DNA of 64,000 nt from Sinorhizobium sp. RAC02 (GCF_001713395.1 NZ_CP016452.1:806001-870000), one strand, 5' to 3'; positions 44,908-53,451 are shown, counted from the first letter of the stretch. Program-made: numbers and translations. Notes: generated from the sequence alone by a model not told the origin.

Positions 44908-44938
44908 TTGCACCTCAAGTAGCTAGAGGTTTTATGAT
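44908..44938 (+). promoter_or_regulatory. MerR-type promoter candidate before dsbA-like gene
   Basis: TTGCAC (44908-44913) and TATGAT (44933-44938) are separated by 19 bp, longer than normal, with the dyad ACCTC-N9-GAGGT at 44912-44930 in the spacer. This geometry is the hallmark of promoters activated by MerR-family regulators. The core CTCAAGTAGCT is repeated at 44784-44794 near the hypothetical gene. Confidence 0.45.
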
Positions 44939-44963
44939 CCGGCTCCCTTGATTTGGAGGCGAC

Positions 44964-45605
44964 ATGAACAGGCGGCAATTTTTGGGATCGACCGTGGCGG
45001 GGCTGGGCTTGCTGGCAGCAAGCCATGTGATGGCACAGGGTAACGGCACGACGGCGACACCTGACCTCATGGAACCTGGCCCCTTGCCAGAGCGGATCCT
45101 CGGACGCGACGATGCGCCCGTCACCGTCATCGAATATGCTTCGATGACCTGTGGTCACTGCGCCAATTTCCACCTCAACGTCTGGCCGGCCTTCAAGGCG
45201 GAGTTCGTCGACACCGGCAAGGTTCGCTTCATCCTGCGCGAATTCCCCTTCGATCCGCGATCGACCGCCGCCTTCATGCTCGCCCGCTGCATGGGCGACG
45301 ACAAATGGTATCCGACAGTCGATCTGCTCTTCCGCAACCAGCCGCGCTGGGCGCGGGTGGAAGACGGGAAAGCGGGCTTCCTGTCGGTTCTTTCGATGAC
45401 GGGCCTGAAGGAAGTAGATCTCGAGGCCTGCCTTGGCGACCAGGCGCTGCTCGACAAGGTGAACGCCGTTGCCGCGCGGGGCCAGGAGCTCGGCGTGGAT
45501 TCGACGCCGACCTTCTTCATAAACGGCCAGAAATACACCGGCGTCATGCCGATCGAGCAGATGCGGTCCATCATCGAGCCGCTCGTTGCGGGAGCAGCAA
45601 AATGA
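44964..45605 (+). CDS. DsbA family thiol-disulfide oxidoreductase
   Basis: A 213-residue periplasmic thioredoxin-fold protein. The N-terminus is a twin-arginine signal (NRRQFLGSTVAGLGLLAASH). The active site is SMTCGHCANFHLNVW (Cys-Gly-His-Cys), and the cis-Pro loop is DSTPTFFINGQKYTG. Downstream genes overlap or abut: a parvulin, a small membrane protein and an L,D-transpeptidase. This indicates a periplasmic protein-folding and envelope unit. The MerR-like promoter suggests metal or redox control. Confidence 0.9.
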   Translation: MNRRQFLGSTVAGLGLLAASHVMAQGNGTTATPDLMEPGPLPERILGRDDAPVTVIEYASMTCGHCANFHLNVWPAFKAEFVDTGKVRFILREFPFDPRSTAAFMLARCMGDDKWYPTVDLLFRNQPRWARVEDGKAGFLSVLSMTGLKEVDLEACLGDQALLDKVNAVAARGQELGVDSTPTFFINGQKYTGVMPIEQMRSIIEPLVAGAAK

Positions 45606-46465
45606 CCATCGGAAACATCAGGAATGCCCTTCTCGCAGGGCTCATTCTGGCTGCTGTTCCAGCTTTCGCCGAGGAACGGGCGGACCAGGTTGCGGCCCGC
45701 GTCGGCGATACGGAAATTCTGGAATCCGACGTCACGTTCGCAACCTCGTTCCTCGGTGATTCCAATCCAGAGGCGACGCAGGAGGCCAGGAAATCGGCTG
45801 TCGTCGATGCACTGATCGATCTCAAGGTGGTGTCGGATGCTGCGATCCGTGATGGTATGGAGAACGACGAGACGTTTAAGCGCCAGATGACGTTTCTCCG
45901 CCAGCAGGCCTTGAGGCAGGTCTATCTGGCCAAGGCCGCCGCGGTCGCCGTGACGGAGGATGTGGTGCGCAAGGCCTATGACGAGCGTGTCGCCGCGATG
46001 CCGGTAGGCGAGGAGGTGCGCCTGCGGCACATCCTGACCAGCGACCAGGCCGGCGCCGATGCGGCCATCCGCGAGATTGCCGGGGGAATGCCCTTCGAGG
46101 AGGTGGCGGGACGTACCTCGCTGGACGACGCATCGAAGGGTAAAGGCGGCGACCTCGGTTTTCTGACAACCGAGCAGCTTCCGCCGGAGTTGGGAACGGC
46201 CATTGCGACGATGAAGGCTGGCGAGACTTCCACCAACCCTATCGAAACGCCGTTCGGTTTTCACGTCCTGAAGCTGGAAGAGCGGCGCAAGCGCGAACCG
46301 CCCGCCTTCGAGACCGTGTCGGCGGAGCTGCGGAGCGGCATGGAGGCCCAGGCCGTTGGCAAGATCGTCGCCGACCTCAAGGCGAGCGCGCGCATCGAGA
46401 AGCTCGTTCCCGATGTCGCCATGCCTGACGCATCCGACGATGGGCACGACCATGGTGCCAACTGA
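45602..46465 (+). CDS. Peptidylprolyl isomerase (parvulin, PrsA/SurA-like)
   Basis: A 287-residue exported foldase. A signal peptide (ALLAGLILAAVPAFAEE) precedes an N-terminal helical domain. The parvulin core has EVRLRHILTSDQAGADAAIR, SKGKGGDLGFLTTEQLPPEL and NPIETPFGFHVLKLEER. The C-terminus ends in a His/Asp-rich tail (DASDDGHDHGAN), which could bind metal. ATG 45602 overlaps the DsbA-like stop (ATGA). It probably assists folding of the co-transcribed envelope proteins. Confidence 0.88.
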   Translation: MTIGNIRNALLAGLILAAVPAFAEERADQVAARVGDTEILESDVTFATSFLGDSNPEATQEARKSAVVDALIDLKVVSDAAIRDGMENDETFKRQMTFLRQQALRQVYLAKAAAVAVTEDVVRKAYDERVAAMPVGEEVRLRHILTSDQAGADAAIREIAGGMPFEEVAGRTSLDDASKGKGGDLGFLTTEQLPPELGTAIATMKAGETSTNPIETPFGFHVLKLEERRKREPPAFETVSAELRSGMEAQAVGKIVADLKASARIEKLVPDVAMPDASDDGHDHGAN

Positions 46466-46634
46466 GGCGGCGAACCAGGCGGTCGACGTTGTGCACCAGC
46501 GCACGATTCGGCGCCGGAACTGGATCATGCTGCTCGTCCTGTCGGGTTTCGTCCTAACTGTGACGGCTTACAGCGGGCTCCATATCCGCAGTGAAATCGA
46601 TATGTCGGCGCCGACGGGCGCCGCGAAACCATGA
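46452..46634 (+). CDS. Small single-pass membrane protein
   Basis: A 60-residue protein whose start overlaps the end of the parvulin gene. It has basic RTIRRRNW followed by one transmembrane helix, IMLLVLSGFVLTVTAYSG, and a short tail. ATG 46440 would add four residues. Its stop overlaps the next start (ATGA), so it belongs to the operon. No family is recognised; position suggests an accessory to the envelope enzymes. Confidence 0.55.
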   Translation: MVPTEAANQAVDVVHQRTIRRRNWIMLLVLSGFVLTVTAYSGLHIRSEIDMSAPTGAAKP

Positions 46635-47360
46635 TGCAACCGTCGACGGAGCGCAAAGACGTGAACGACCGGGCCCGCGCGCTATCCAGACGGGTTCTCC
46701 TCCTGGGTATGGTGTCATCGACACTTACGGCCTGTTCCACCCTCTCTCCCGCCGGCATCACGAACATCACGCCGAGCGCCGCTCGCCGCTCCATGGGACT
46801 GCCGAGCGAGGAGGAACTGGCGGCGCGCTATGCCGGCCTGGGGGATGGTGGCTATACATTGCCGGCCGTTCCCTATCAGCAGATCGATCCGAAATTCTAT
46901 CGCCAGCGGGTGATGAACACCACGGGCGAGCCTGCAGGCACCGTTGTGGTCGATATAGGCTCGAGGTTTCTCTATGTTGTGGAGCCCGGCGGCACGGCCA
47001 TGCGGTACGGGGTGGGGCTCGGCCGAGCCGGCTTTGCCTGGGAAGGCGAGGGGGTTGTCCAGTGGCGCCAGAGATGGCCGCGCTGGAAGGCGCCGGCCGA
47101 AATGATCGCGCGCCAGCCCGAACTGGCGAAATTCTCCGTCGAAAACGGCGGGCAGCCGCCCGGACCGGACAACGCGCTCGGCGCCCCGCGCCCTTTATAT
47201 CTTCCAGAACGGCGAAGACACGCTCTATCGCCTGCATGGGACTCGCGAGTGGAACTCCATCGGCACGTCCGTTTCCTCCGGCTGCGTTCGGCTGATCAAC
47301 CAGGATGTCATCGACCTCCATACCCGGGTGCCATCGAAGGCGCGCATCATGGTGCGCTGA
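46631..47360 (+). pseudogene. L,D-transpeptidase (YkuD family), frameshifted
   Basis: The frame from ATG 46631 codes a lipoprotein-like signal (LLLGMVSSTLTACS, with Cys as possible lipidation site). The first YkuD part includes GTVVVDIGSRFLYVVEPGG and GPDNALGA. At a CCCC run (47184-47187) the frame shifts. The correct continuation is in the next frame: RALYIFQNGEDTLYRLHGTR, then WNSIGTSVSSGCVRLINQDV with the catalytic Cys, ending at TGA 47358. Removing one C restores a full 242-residue enzyme. It is a real mutation or a sequencing error in a homopolymer. Confidence 0.82.
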
Positions 47361-47419
47361 AACCCGACGATATCGCGGCATGAATGCCCTTGCGGCTTCA
47401 CGTCATTTATGCGAATGAC

Positions 47420-47437
47420 TTGCAATAGCATTTGCAA
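47420..47437. promoter_or_regulatory. Mur-like box upstream of Nramp gene
   Basis: TTGCAA-TAGCAT-TTGCAA lies 14 bp upstream of the Nramp start. Each half is itself palindromic, and TTGCAA repeats resemble the sites of the rhizobial manganese-responsive Fur homologue (Mur) that controls manganese uptake. It would allow repression by manganese. Confidence 0.45.
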
Positions 47438-47451
47438 CTAGTGGATCGAAC

Positions 47452-48777
47452 ATGGATACGCGCCGGGAAGGTTGGTTGCACGCGGGCGGAGACGTCTCCC
47501 TCTCCGATGTTCATCGCTCCATCCCAGTCAGGAAGGATGCATCGACGCTCCGGCGGGCACTTGCCTTCTTCGGACCGGGTTATCTCGTCGCCGTCGGCTA
47601 CATGGATCCGGGCAACTGGGCGACCTCGCTCGCCGGCGGGTCGCGTTTCGGCTACACGCTGCTTGTCGTGGCGCTGGTGTCCAACATCATGGCGATCGTT
47701 CTGCAATCGCTGTGCGCGCGGCTGGCGATCGCCTCGGGCCGCGACTTGGCGCAGGCCTGTCGCGACGCCTTTTCTCGCCCCGTGGCGATCGGCCTCTGGC
47801 TTCTGGCGGAAATCGCCATCATCGCTACCGATATTGCCGAGGTCATCGGCACGGCGATCGGCCTCAACCTGATCTTCGGCATCCCGCTGGAAATCGGCGT
47901 CATCATCACGGCGCTGGACGTGTTCCTGATCCTCTACCTGCAGCGCCTGGGCTTCCGATGGCTCGAGGCCTTCGTCATTGCCCTGCTCGGCATCATCGCC
48001 GTTTGCTTCGCTGTCCAGATCGGTCTTGCGGATCCGGACTGGGGCGAGGTCATCCGCGGCTTTGCGCCGACGACCGAGATCGTCACCAATCCGGACATGC
48101 TCTACCTCGCGCTCGGCATTCTGGGGGCGACCGTCATGCCGCACAATCTCTATCTGCATTCCGGGATCGTCCAGACGCGTGCCTATGGGGAGACGCTTGC
48201 CGAGCGGCGCGAGGCACTGACGTTCGCGACGATCGATTCCACCGTGGCGCTCATGTTCGCGCTCCTGGTGAATGCTTCCATCCTGATCCTCGCCGCCGCG
48301 GCCTTTCACGCGACAGGCCGCACGGACATCGCCGAACTCGGCGAGGCGCACAATCTTCTGGCGCCGCTTCTCGGGATCGCCCTCGCCCCCACGCTCTTCG
48401 GCGTGGCGCTCCTGTGCTGCGGCATCAACTCGACGGTGACGGCGACGCTGGCCGGACAGGTGGTCATGGAAGGGTTCCTGCGCATGCGCCTGGCACCCTG
48501 GTTGCGGCGGTTGATCACGCGGGGGATCGCCATCATTCCGGCTGCCGGCGTTACCATCACTTATGGCGACAGCGGAACGGCCCAACTCCTCATCCTCACG
48601 CAGGTCGTCCTCAGCCTCCAGCTTTCCTTCGCGGTCTTCCCGCTCGTGATGTTCACGGCTGATCGCCGGAAAATGGGAGAGCTCATCGCGCCGCGTTGGC
48701 TGACGGCGCTGGCGCTGCTGATCGCGATCGTCATCGCGGGGTTGAATATCAAAATGCTGGTGGATTTTGTTCTTTAG
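47452..48777 (+). CDS. mntH: Nramp family divalent metal (Mn2+/Fe2+) transporter
   Basis: A 441-residue inner-membrane proton-coupled importer with about 11 helices. The family metal-binding motifs are present: [13 protein letters not shown] near residue 53 (DPGN) and [17 protein letters not shown] near residue 225 (MPH). The size and the TTGCAA-type box upstream suit a manganese importer (MntH), but members outside the manganese group exist. The bases after the stop to 49103 contain no recognised gene. Confidence 0.88.
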   Translation: MDTRREGWLHAGGDVSLSDVHRSIPVRKDASTLRRALAFFGPGYLVAVGYMDPGNWATSLAGGSRFGYTLLVVALVSNIMAIVLQSLCARLAIASGRDLAQACRDAFSRPVAIGLWLLAEIAIIATDIAEVIGTAIGLNLIFGIPLEIGVIITALDVFLILYLQRLGFRWLEAFVIALLGIIAVCFAVQIGLADPDWGEVIRGFAPTTEIVTNPDMLYLALGILGATVMPHNLYLHSGIVQTRAYGETLAERREALTFATIDSTVALMFALLVNASILILAAAAFHATGRTDIAELGEAHNLLAPLLGIALAPTLFGVALLCCGINSTVTATLAGQVVMEGFLRMRLAPWLRRLITRGIAIIPAAGVTITYGDSGTAQLLILTQVVLSLQLSFAVFPLVMFTADRRKMGELIAPRWLTALALLIAIVIAGLNIKMLVDFVL

Positions 48778-49103
48778 GGTCGCGGCCAAGGCCCTGTCGG
48801 TCAAAGTCGGCGATGGTCCCATCTCCGGGATGTCTGTTCCTGCCACGCGCTCTGCCACCGTTCCGCATTTGCTGAGAAGAGGCTCATGGGATTTTATCGC
48901 AGCGTTGGATGCGGCCTTGGGGTGAGAGGGTTTACTGTGGGCTAGGCTCGGAAACGCCTGAACTTTTCAGCCCGAAGGGCTTCGCCGCAAAACCAGTTCT
49001 ATATTCGGTGATCGGGATCGCCGAGGTCGTCGCTTCAGCAAAACAAATCACTTCTCTATGAGTTGAACCGAGAAACGCTGCTCAGAACCCATCGAGGGAG
49101 ATC

Positions 49104-49213
49104 ATGTTCGGTCGTCTCCAGGATTGGCGCCGCATCGCCACCCGATACGACCGATGTCCGACTGTATTCCTCTCTGCCTCGCTCTGCCCGCAACTGTCAT
49201 CTTATGGCTGTGA
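49104..49213 (+). pseudogene. IS5-type transposase, 3' remnant
   Basis: The frame MFGRLQDWRRIATRYDRCPT is the C-terminal signature of IS5-family transposases (...MFGRLKDWRR..TRYDRCA). After one indel the usual end ATVILWL-stop follows at 49190-49213, then ACGAGTCCTGACC, which resembles an IS end. The rest of the element is not visible upstream. It is a decayed insertion immediately left of the complete IS3-type element. Bases 48778-49103 show nothing else I can identify. Confidence 0.65.
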
Positions 49214-49260
49214 TCAACGAGTCCTGACCATAAGGATGGTCACTTCTCGGCGCAAATCCC

Positions 49261-49286
49261 GGGGATGCGGACGAAAACTTGGACCA
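49261..49286 (+). repeat. IS left inverted repeat
   Basis: GGGGATGCGGACGAAAAC, then TTGGACCA. It pairs with the repeat at 50841-50866 at 21 of 26 positions. Confidence 0.75.
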
Positions 49287-49300
49287 CCAGGAGGTCGTTC

Positions 49301-50839
49301 ATGTATTCCTACGCAGACAGAATTCGAGCGGTTGAACTGTATATAAAGCTTGGCAAGCGCGTTAAGGCGACCATTCGTCAGCTAGGTTATCCCACCAAGA
49401 ATGCATTGAAGGCTTGGTGCCGAGAGTACGAGCAGCATCGTGACTTGCGTGCACGTTGTGCGGCTAAAACTCCAAAGTATTCTGAGGCTCAGAAGCAGGC
49501 GGCTGTTGAGCATTACCTTTGTCACGATCGCTGTATCGCTTCGACGATGAGGGACTTGGGTTATCCCGGTCGCGGAACCTTGACCGCATGGATCCGGGAA
49601 GCATTTCCGGAAGCCAGAACGTCGATAGTCGGTCGCTCTTGGCGGCCGGCATATCCTGAGGCGTTGAAACAGGCCGGTGTCATCGGGCTTTGCAGTGGAG
49701 AGGAAAGTGCTCAAGATGTAGCGGACCGGCTGGGCGTATGCAGACCGACCTTGTACAACTGGAAGAACCAGCTACTCGGTCATGAGGCTCCCTCATCTAT
49801 GAAACGCCGCAATACGTCTCCGCCGGCGCCAGACCGCGAGGAACTCGAGCGACAGCTTGAAGCCCTCCAACGCGATGTCCGCCAATTGCAGCTCGAACAT
49901 GATCTCTTGAAGAAGGCCAATGAACTCTTAAAAAAAGGCCTGGGCGTCGATCTGCCACTCCTGAGCAACCGGGAGAAGACGAGGCTGGTTGACGCCCTCA
50001 AGGATCTCTATCGACTACCAGAGCTGCTTGCCCAGTTGAGGCTGCCACGAAGCTCATACTTCTACCATCGCGCCCGTGCGAGCTTGGCGGACAAGTATGT
50101 CGCCATCCGTCGTAGCATCATCGAAATCTTCGAAACCAACCATCGCTGCTACGGCTATAGAAGACTGCAGGCGTCGTTGGCGCGAGAGCGTGTGATGATC
50201 TCGGAAAAGGTTGTGCAGCGGCTGATGAAACAGGAAAGCTTGATCGTCCCCAGGCCAAAGCGCCGCCGCTTCGGTTCTTATCTGGGAGAGATTAGTCCGG
50301 CGCCTGAGAACCTGATCAATCGTGACTTCCAGGCCGAGGCGCCGAACCAAAAGTGGCTGACGGACATCACCGAGTTCCAGATCCCAGCGGGTAAGGTGTA
50401 CCTCTCGCCGATCATCGACTGCTTCGACGGCATGGTCATAAGCTGGTCCATTGGAACGCAGCCGGATGCGGGGCTGGTCAATACCATGCTGGAAGCCGCG
50501 ATCGAAACCGTGGCCGATGTTGATGCACGGCCTATCGTTCATTCTGATCGCGGAGCCCACTATCGCTGGCCGGGGTGGCTCACCAGGATAGGCAATGCAA
50601 AGTTGGTCCGCTCAATGTCCCGCAAGGGCTGTTCGCAAGACAACGCGGCCTGCGAAGGCTTCTTCGGTCGGCTGAAAACAGAACTCTTCTATCCTAGAGA
50701 CTGGAGGGCGACCACGATCGAGCAGTTCGTCAGAGAGGTGGACGCCTACATCCATTGGTACAACGAAAAGCGCATCAAATTGTCACTTGGCGCCCTCAGT
50801 CCCATCGAATATCGAAACAGCCTTGGGCTTAACGCATAA
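49301..50839 (+). CDS. IS3-family transposase, single frame
   Basis: A 512-residue transposase encoded in one frame, instead of the two overlapping frames usual in the IS3 family. The N-terminal part has helix-turn-helix segments (ESAQDVADRLGVCRPTLYNW), then a leucine-rich coiled coil (LQLEHDLLKKANELLKKGLG). The C-terminal integrase core shows the DDE residues: Asp in KWLTDITEF, Asp in VHSDRGAHY and Glu in SRKGCSQDNAACEGFFGRLK, ending with IHWYNEKRIKLSLGALSPIE. ATG 49301 has AGGAGG 6-7 nt upstream. It appears intact and may be active. Confidence 0.88.
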   Translation: MYSYADRIRAVELYIKLGKRVKATIRQLGYPTKNALKAWCREYEQHRDLRARCAAKTPKYSEAQKQAAVEHYLCHDRCIASTMRDLGYPGRGTLTAWIREAFPEARTSIVGRSWRPAYPEALKQAGVIGLCSGEESAQDVADRLGVCRPTLYNWKNQLLGHEAPSSMKRRNTSPPAPDREELERQLEALQRDVRQLQLEHDLLKKANELLKKGLGVDLPLLSNREKTRLVDALKDLYRLPELLAQLRLPRSSYFYHRARASLADKYVAIRRSIIEIFETNHRCYGYRRLQASLARERVMISEKVVQRLMKQESLIVPRPKRRRFGSYLGEISPAPENLINRDFQAEAPNQKWLTDITEFQIPAGKVYLSPIIDCFDGMVISWSIGTQPDAGLVNTMLEAAIETVADVDARPIVHSDRGAHYRWPGWLTRIGNAKLVRSMSRKGCSQDNAACEGFFGRLKTELFYPRDWRATTIEQFVREVDAYIHWYNEKRIKLSLGALSPIEYRNSLGLNA

Positions 50840-50840
50840 C

Positions 50841-50866
50841 CAGTCCAACTTTTTATCCGCATCCCC
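50841..50866 (-). repeat. IS right inverted repeat
   Basis: CAGTCCAACTTTTTATCC, then GCATCCCC. Its outer end touches the GTG start of the sigma factor gene. Confidence 0.75.
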
Positions 50867-51388
50867 GTGCCGGAACGGCTTGTGGCCTTCCTGCCGAACC
50901 TCAGACGTTTTGCCATTTCGCTCTGCCGTTCGCGGGAACTGGCCGACGATCTGGTACAGGCCGCCTGCGAACGCGCCATCCTGGCTGCCGGCAGTTTTGC
51001 GCCCGATAGCCGGTTCGATGCCTGGATGTTCCGCATCCTGCGGAACCTGTGGATCGACCATCTTCGCCGCCAGAAGACCGCCGGTCCCCACGATGATATC
51101 GACGAGGCGCGCGACGTTTCCGTTCCGTCCGGCGAGGCCGCCGCCCACGCCCGCATGGATCTTGCCGAGGTGATGGCTGCGCTCCAGAAGCTGCCGGAAG
51201 AACAGCGCGAAGTGCTGGTTCTGGTCTGTGTCGAGGAGCTTAGCTATCGCGATGCGGCCGACGTTCTGTCCATTCCGATCGGTACCGTGATGAGCCGCCT
51301 CGCGCGGGCACGGAAAAATTTGATAGAGCTGACGGGAATAAGTTTTGGCGAAAGACGTTCGCCCGATATGAAAGGCGGCGCTCTATGA
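50867..51388 (+). CDS. ECF-type RNA polymerase sigma factor
   Basis: A 173-residue sigma-70 factor of the extracytoplasmic function class. Region 2 reads FLPNLRRFAISLCRSRELAD, then DLVQAACERAILAAGSF and FDAWMFRILRNLWIDHLRR. Region 4 reads MAALQKLPEEQREVLVLVCV, then ELSYRDAADVLSIPIGTVMS. The frame begins with GTG 50867 right at the end of the IS right repeat, so its native promoter and perhaps a few N-terminal codons lie on the other side of the IS (ATGGTCACTTCTCGGCGC near 49237 could be the old start). It overlaps the anti-sigma gene by ATGA. Confidence 0.85.
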   Translation: MPERLVAFLPNLRRFAISLCRSRELADDLVQAACERAILAAGSFAPDSRFDAWMFRILRNLWIDHLRRQKTAGPHDDIDEARDVSVPSGEAAAHARMDLAEVMAALQKLPEEQREVLVLVCVEELSYRDAADVLSIPIGTVMSRLARARKNLIELTGISFGERRSPDMKGGAL

Positions 51389-52128
51389 TCAAGCAGGAAT
51401 TCGACGACGAAACATTGATGGCTTTCGCCGACGGCGAGCTGGACGAGGCGCAAAGCCAGGCGCTCGAAGAGGCGCTTGCCGCCGACGATGCGCTTGCCGA
51501 AAGGCTCGCAGTCTTCCTCGACAGCCGCCGGCTGGTGGGCGATGCCCTGAAGCCGCTGATCGACGAACCCGTGCCGGAGGCGCTTCTCGCGTCGGTTCGC
51601 CGGATGGCCGAAGATGCCCAGCGCGCGGCGGACAAGCCACAGGACAACGTCGTTGCCTTCCACCCGCGGCCACAGCAGGCTGCGGCACCGGTGGCACGGC
51701 GCTGGCTGATGCCGCTTGCCGCAAGTGTCGTTGCGGCGGTTGCCGGCGTCGTTGGCTTTTCGATCGGGCGGATGGGGCCGCCGGCCGCGGGTTCCGGTGC
51801 TGAGATAGCTTCGGCCCTCGACCGGGAGGCTTCAGGCAAGGACGTCGCGCTCGATGCTTCGGGCAAGGTTCTGCATGTCATCGCCACGTTTCGTGATGAA
51901 CGCGGCGACGTTTGCCGTGAATACGAGGTGAAGGAGCCGGCCGGCCGCACGCTCACCATTGCCTGCCGCCAGCAGGACGGCTGGACGACGCGGCTGGCGC
52001 TGACCGCCCCGTCGGCCGATGGTTATGTCCCGGCCTCCTCGCAGGAAACGATCGACGCCTACCTGGCTTCCATCCAGGCGGGCGCACCGCTTTCTCCGGA
52101 GGAAGAGCGCAGCGCGCTCGCCCCATAA
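51385..52128 (+). CDS. Transmembrane anti-sigma factor
   Basis: A 247-residue membrane-bound partner for the sigma factor. The N-terminal anti-sigma domain starts DETLMAFADGELDEAQSQAL, with no HxxxCxxC zinc motif. After a spacer there is one transmembrane helix (WLMPLAASVVAAVAGVVGFS), then a periplasmic domain with Cys in GDVCREYEV and IACRQQDGW, which could form a disulfide sensor. ATG 51385 overlaps the sigma stop, the usual coupling. It would hold the sigma factor inactive until an envelope or oxidative signal. Confidence 0.82.
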   Translation: MIKQEFDDETLMAFADGELDEAQSQALEEALAADDALAERLAVFLDSRRLVGDALKPLIDEPVPEALLASVRRMAEDAQRAADKPQDNVVAFHPRPQQAAAPVARRWLMPLAASVVAAVAGVVGFSIGRMGPPAAGSGAEIASALDREASGKDVALDASGKVLHVIATFRDERGDVCREYEVKEPAGRTLTIACRQQDGWTTRLALTAPSADGYVPASSQETIDAYLASIQAGAPLSPEEERSALAP

Positions 52129-52249
52129 GCAGGATCATCACACGCGATATGATCGTGTTTGCCGCGCTTGTGCAAAGCGTTGATGGCCAGCGGTTACCGT
52201 CAGCCGCAGGAATGGACCAATGGTGAGATAGGTTGATATAAACTTATAC

Positions 52250-52277
52250 TTGACGCATACCAACCGTATGGTATGTT
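52250..52277 (+). promoter_or_regulatory. Promoter with TetR operator
   Basis: TTGACG (52250-52255) and TATGTT (52272-52277), 16 bp apart, form a promoter. The spacer and -10 are covered by the perfect dyad CATACCA-ACCGTA-TGGTATG (52256-52275). The tetR-type gene starts at 52284, so the regulator probably represses itself and the genes behind it. Confidence 0.65.
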
Positions 52278-52283
52278 TTCGTC

Positions 52284-52964
52284 ATGTCGAGACCAACGAA
52301 ACATTCGCCCGAACGCGGCAACGCCCGGATCCGCCTGCTGGAGGCGGCGCGCGATATCATCCGCGAAAAGGGCTTTGCAGCCACGAGCGTCGACGATCTG
52401 TGCCAGGCCGCTGACGTCACGAAGGGGGCGTTCTTCCACCACTTCGGGAGCAAGGAGGCTCTCGGCGTGGCGGCGGCGGAATTCTGGGCGGAGACCACAT
52501 CGGCTTTCTTTGCCGCCGCGCCCTATCATGAACCGGGCGATCCGCTGGCGCGGGTTCTCGCCTATGTCGCCTTCCGCAAGGCGATCATTGCCGGCGCGTT
52601 GAAGGAATTCACCTGCCTCGTCGGCACGATGGCGCAGGAAGTCTACGAAAGTGCGCCCGACATACGCGATGCCTGCGGCCGCAGCATATTCGGCCACACG
52701 GCGACGCTGGAAGACGACATCGAGATGGCGCGAAAGGAACACGGCATCTCGGCAGACTGGACGGCCGAAAGCCTGGCGCGCCACACGCAGGCCGTCATCC
52801 AGGGCGGTTTCGTCCTGGCGAAAGCAGGCAATAACCCCGCGCTGGCGCGGGAAAGCCTCGATCACCTCGAGCGATACATTCGACACTTGTTTAACGTCAC
52901 GGAGGATGACGCAGATGAGCAGATTGACCCATATCGGATGCGCCTGCGGGCAGACGCACCTTGA
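52284..52964 (+). CDS. TetR/AcrR family transcriptional regulator
   Basis: A 226-residue repressor. The helix-turn-helix reads LEAARDIIREKGFAATSVDD, then LCQAADVTKGAFFHHFGSKE. The C-terminal ligand domain has FTCLVGTMAQEVYESAPDIR and ends MRLRADAP. A perfect dyad overlaps its own promoter. The next gene starts inside its 3' end (52915), so regulator and downstream genes are one operon. Confidence 0.92.
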   Translation: MSRPTKHSPERGNARIRLLEAARDIIREKGFAATSVDDLCQAADVTKGAFFHHFGSKEALGVAAAEFWAETTSAFFAAAPYHEPGDPLARVLAYVAFRKAIIAGALKEFTCLVGTMAQEVYESAPDIRDACGRSIFGHTATLEDDIEMARKEHGISADWTAESLARHTQAVIQGGFVLAKAGNNPALARESLDHLERYIRHLFNVTEDDADEQIDPYRMRLRADAP

Positions 52965-53451
52965 AGTAGCGGGAAACCCGATCCTCGTTTCCGAATGCTT
53001 GTGCAACAGCTGCCGGGCTGCGGCCGGACGCCTGGCGACACTCCCCGGCGCTCGCAACACCCTGACCGCCTACCATGCGACGCCCGCCGCGGAATACCGC
53101 AAGGACCGAATCCGCATCCTGTCAGGTGAGGAAAACCTCAAGGAATTTCGCCTGTCACCGACAGCCCGCTCGCGCCGCGTCGTCGCCACCTGCTGCAACA
53201 CGCCGGTCTTTCTGGAGATGAAGGGCGCCCACTGGCTTAGCCTCTACCTGCATCTCTGGCCGGTAGAGACGCGGCCGAAGGCCGAGTTGCGGACAATGGT
53301 TGGCGATCTCGCCGATCCGTCCGGCCTGCCGTCCGACATGCCGAACCTCAAGACCCACACCGTCACCTTCTATGCAAAACTTCTGGCGGCATGGATCGCC
53401 ATGGGTTTCCGCAATCCGAAAATCGCTGTCGGGGGGGCAATCGATGCCTGA
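52915..53451 (+). CDS. GFA/CENP-V-like zinc protein (DUF6151-type)
   Basis: A 178-residue protein starting MSRLTHIGCACGQTHLEVAG, then NPILVSECLCNSCRAAAGRL. The C-x-C and C-x-C-x-x-C pairs match the zinc sites of glutathione-dependent formaldehyde-activating (GFA) family proteins. A further Cys pair is in VVATCCNTPVFLEM. GGAGGA lies 8 nt before ATG 52915, which is inside the TetR 3' end. Its stop overlaps the next start. Despite the family name, activity on S-hydroxymethyl glutathione has been questioned, so no reaction is assigned. Confidence 0.7.
   Translation: MSRLTHIGCACGQTHLEVAGNPILVSECLCNSCRAAAGRLATLPGARNTLTAYHATPAAEYRKDRIRILSGEENLKEFRLSPTARSRRVVATCCNTPVFLEMKGAHWLSLYLHLWPVETRPKAELRTMVGDLADPSGLPSDMPNLKTHTVTFYAKLLAAWIAMGFRNPKIAVGGAIDA

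Larger units (their letters stand above)
49261..50866 (+). mobile_element. IS3-family insertion sequence (complete)
   Basis: A 1.6-kb element bounded by imperfect inverted repeats (21 of 26 bases match) and holding one transposase gene. The common outer core is GGGGATGCGG ... CCGCATCCCC. No clear target duplication is visible (left flank AAATCCC, right flank GTGCCGG), so the exact ends or the age of the insertion are uncertain. It lies directly upstream of an ECF sigma factor gene. Confidence 0.75.

Noticed and set aside
47407..48858. 483-residue minus-strand frame opposite the Nramp gene
   Set aside because: Arg/Asp/Glu-rich shadow composition typical of antisense to a membrane protein gene.
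48880..49100. Possible RNA gene in the gap after the Nramp gene
   Set aside because: No cloverleaf, conserved RNA motif or promoter was visible; only the IS5-type remnant is supported nearby.
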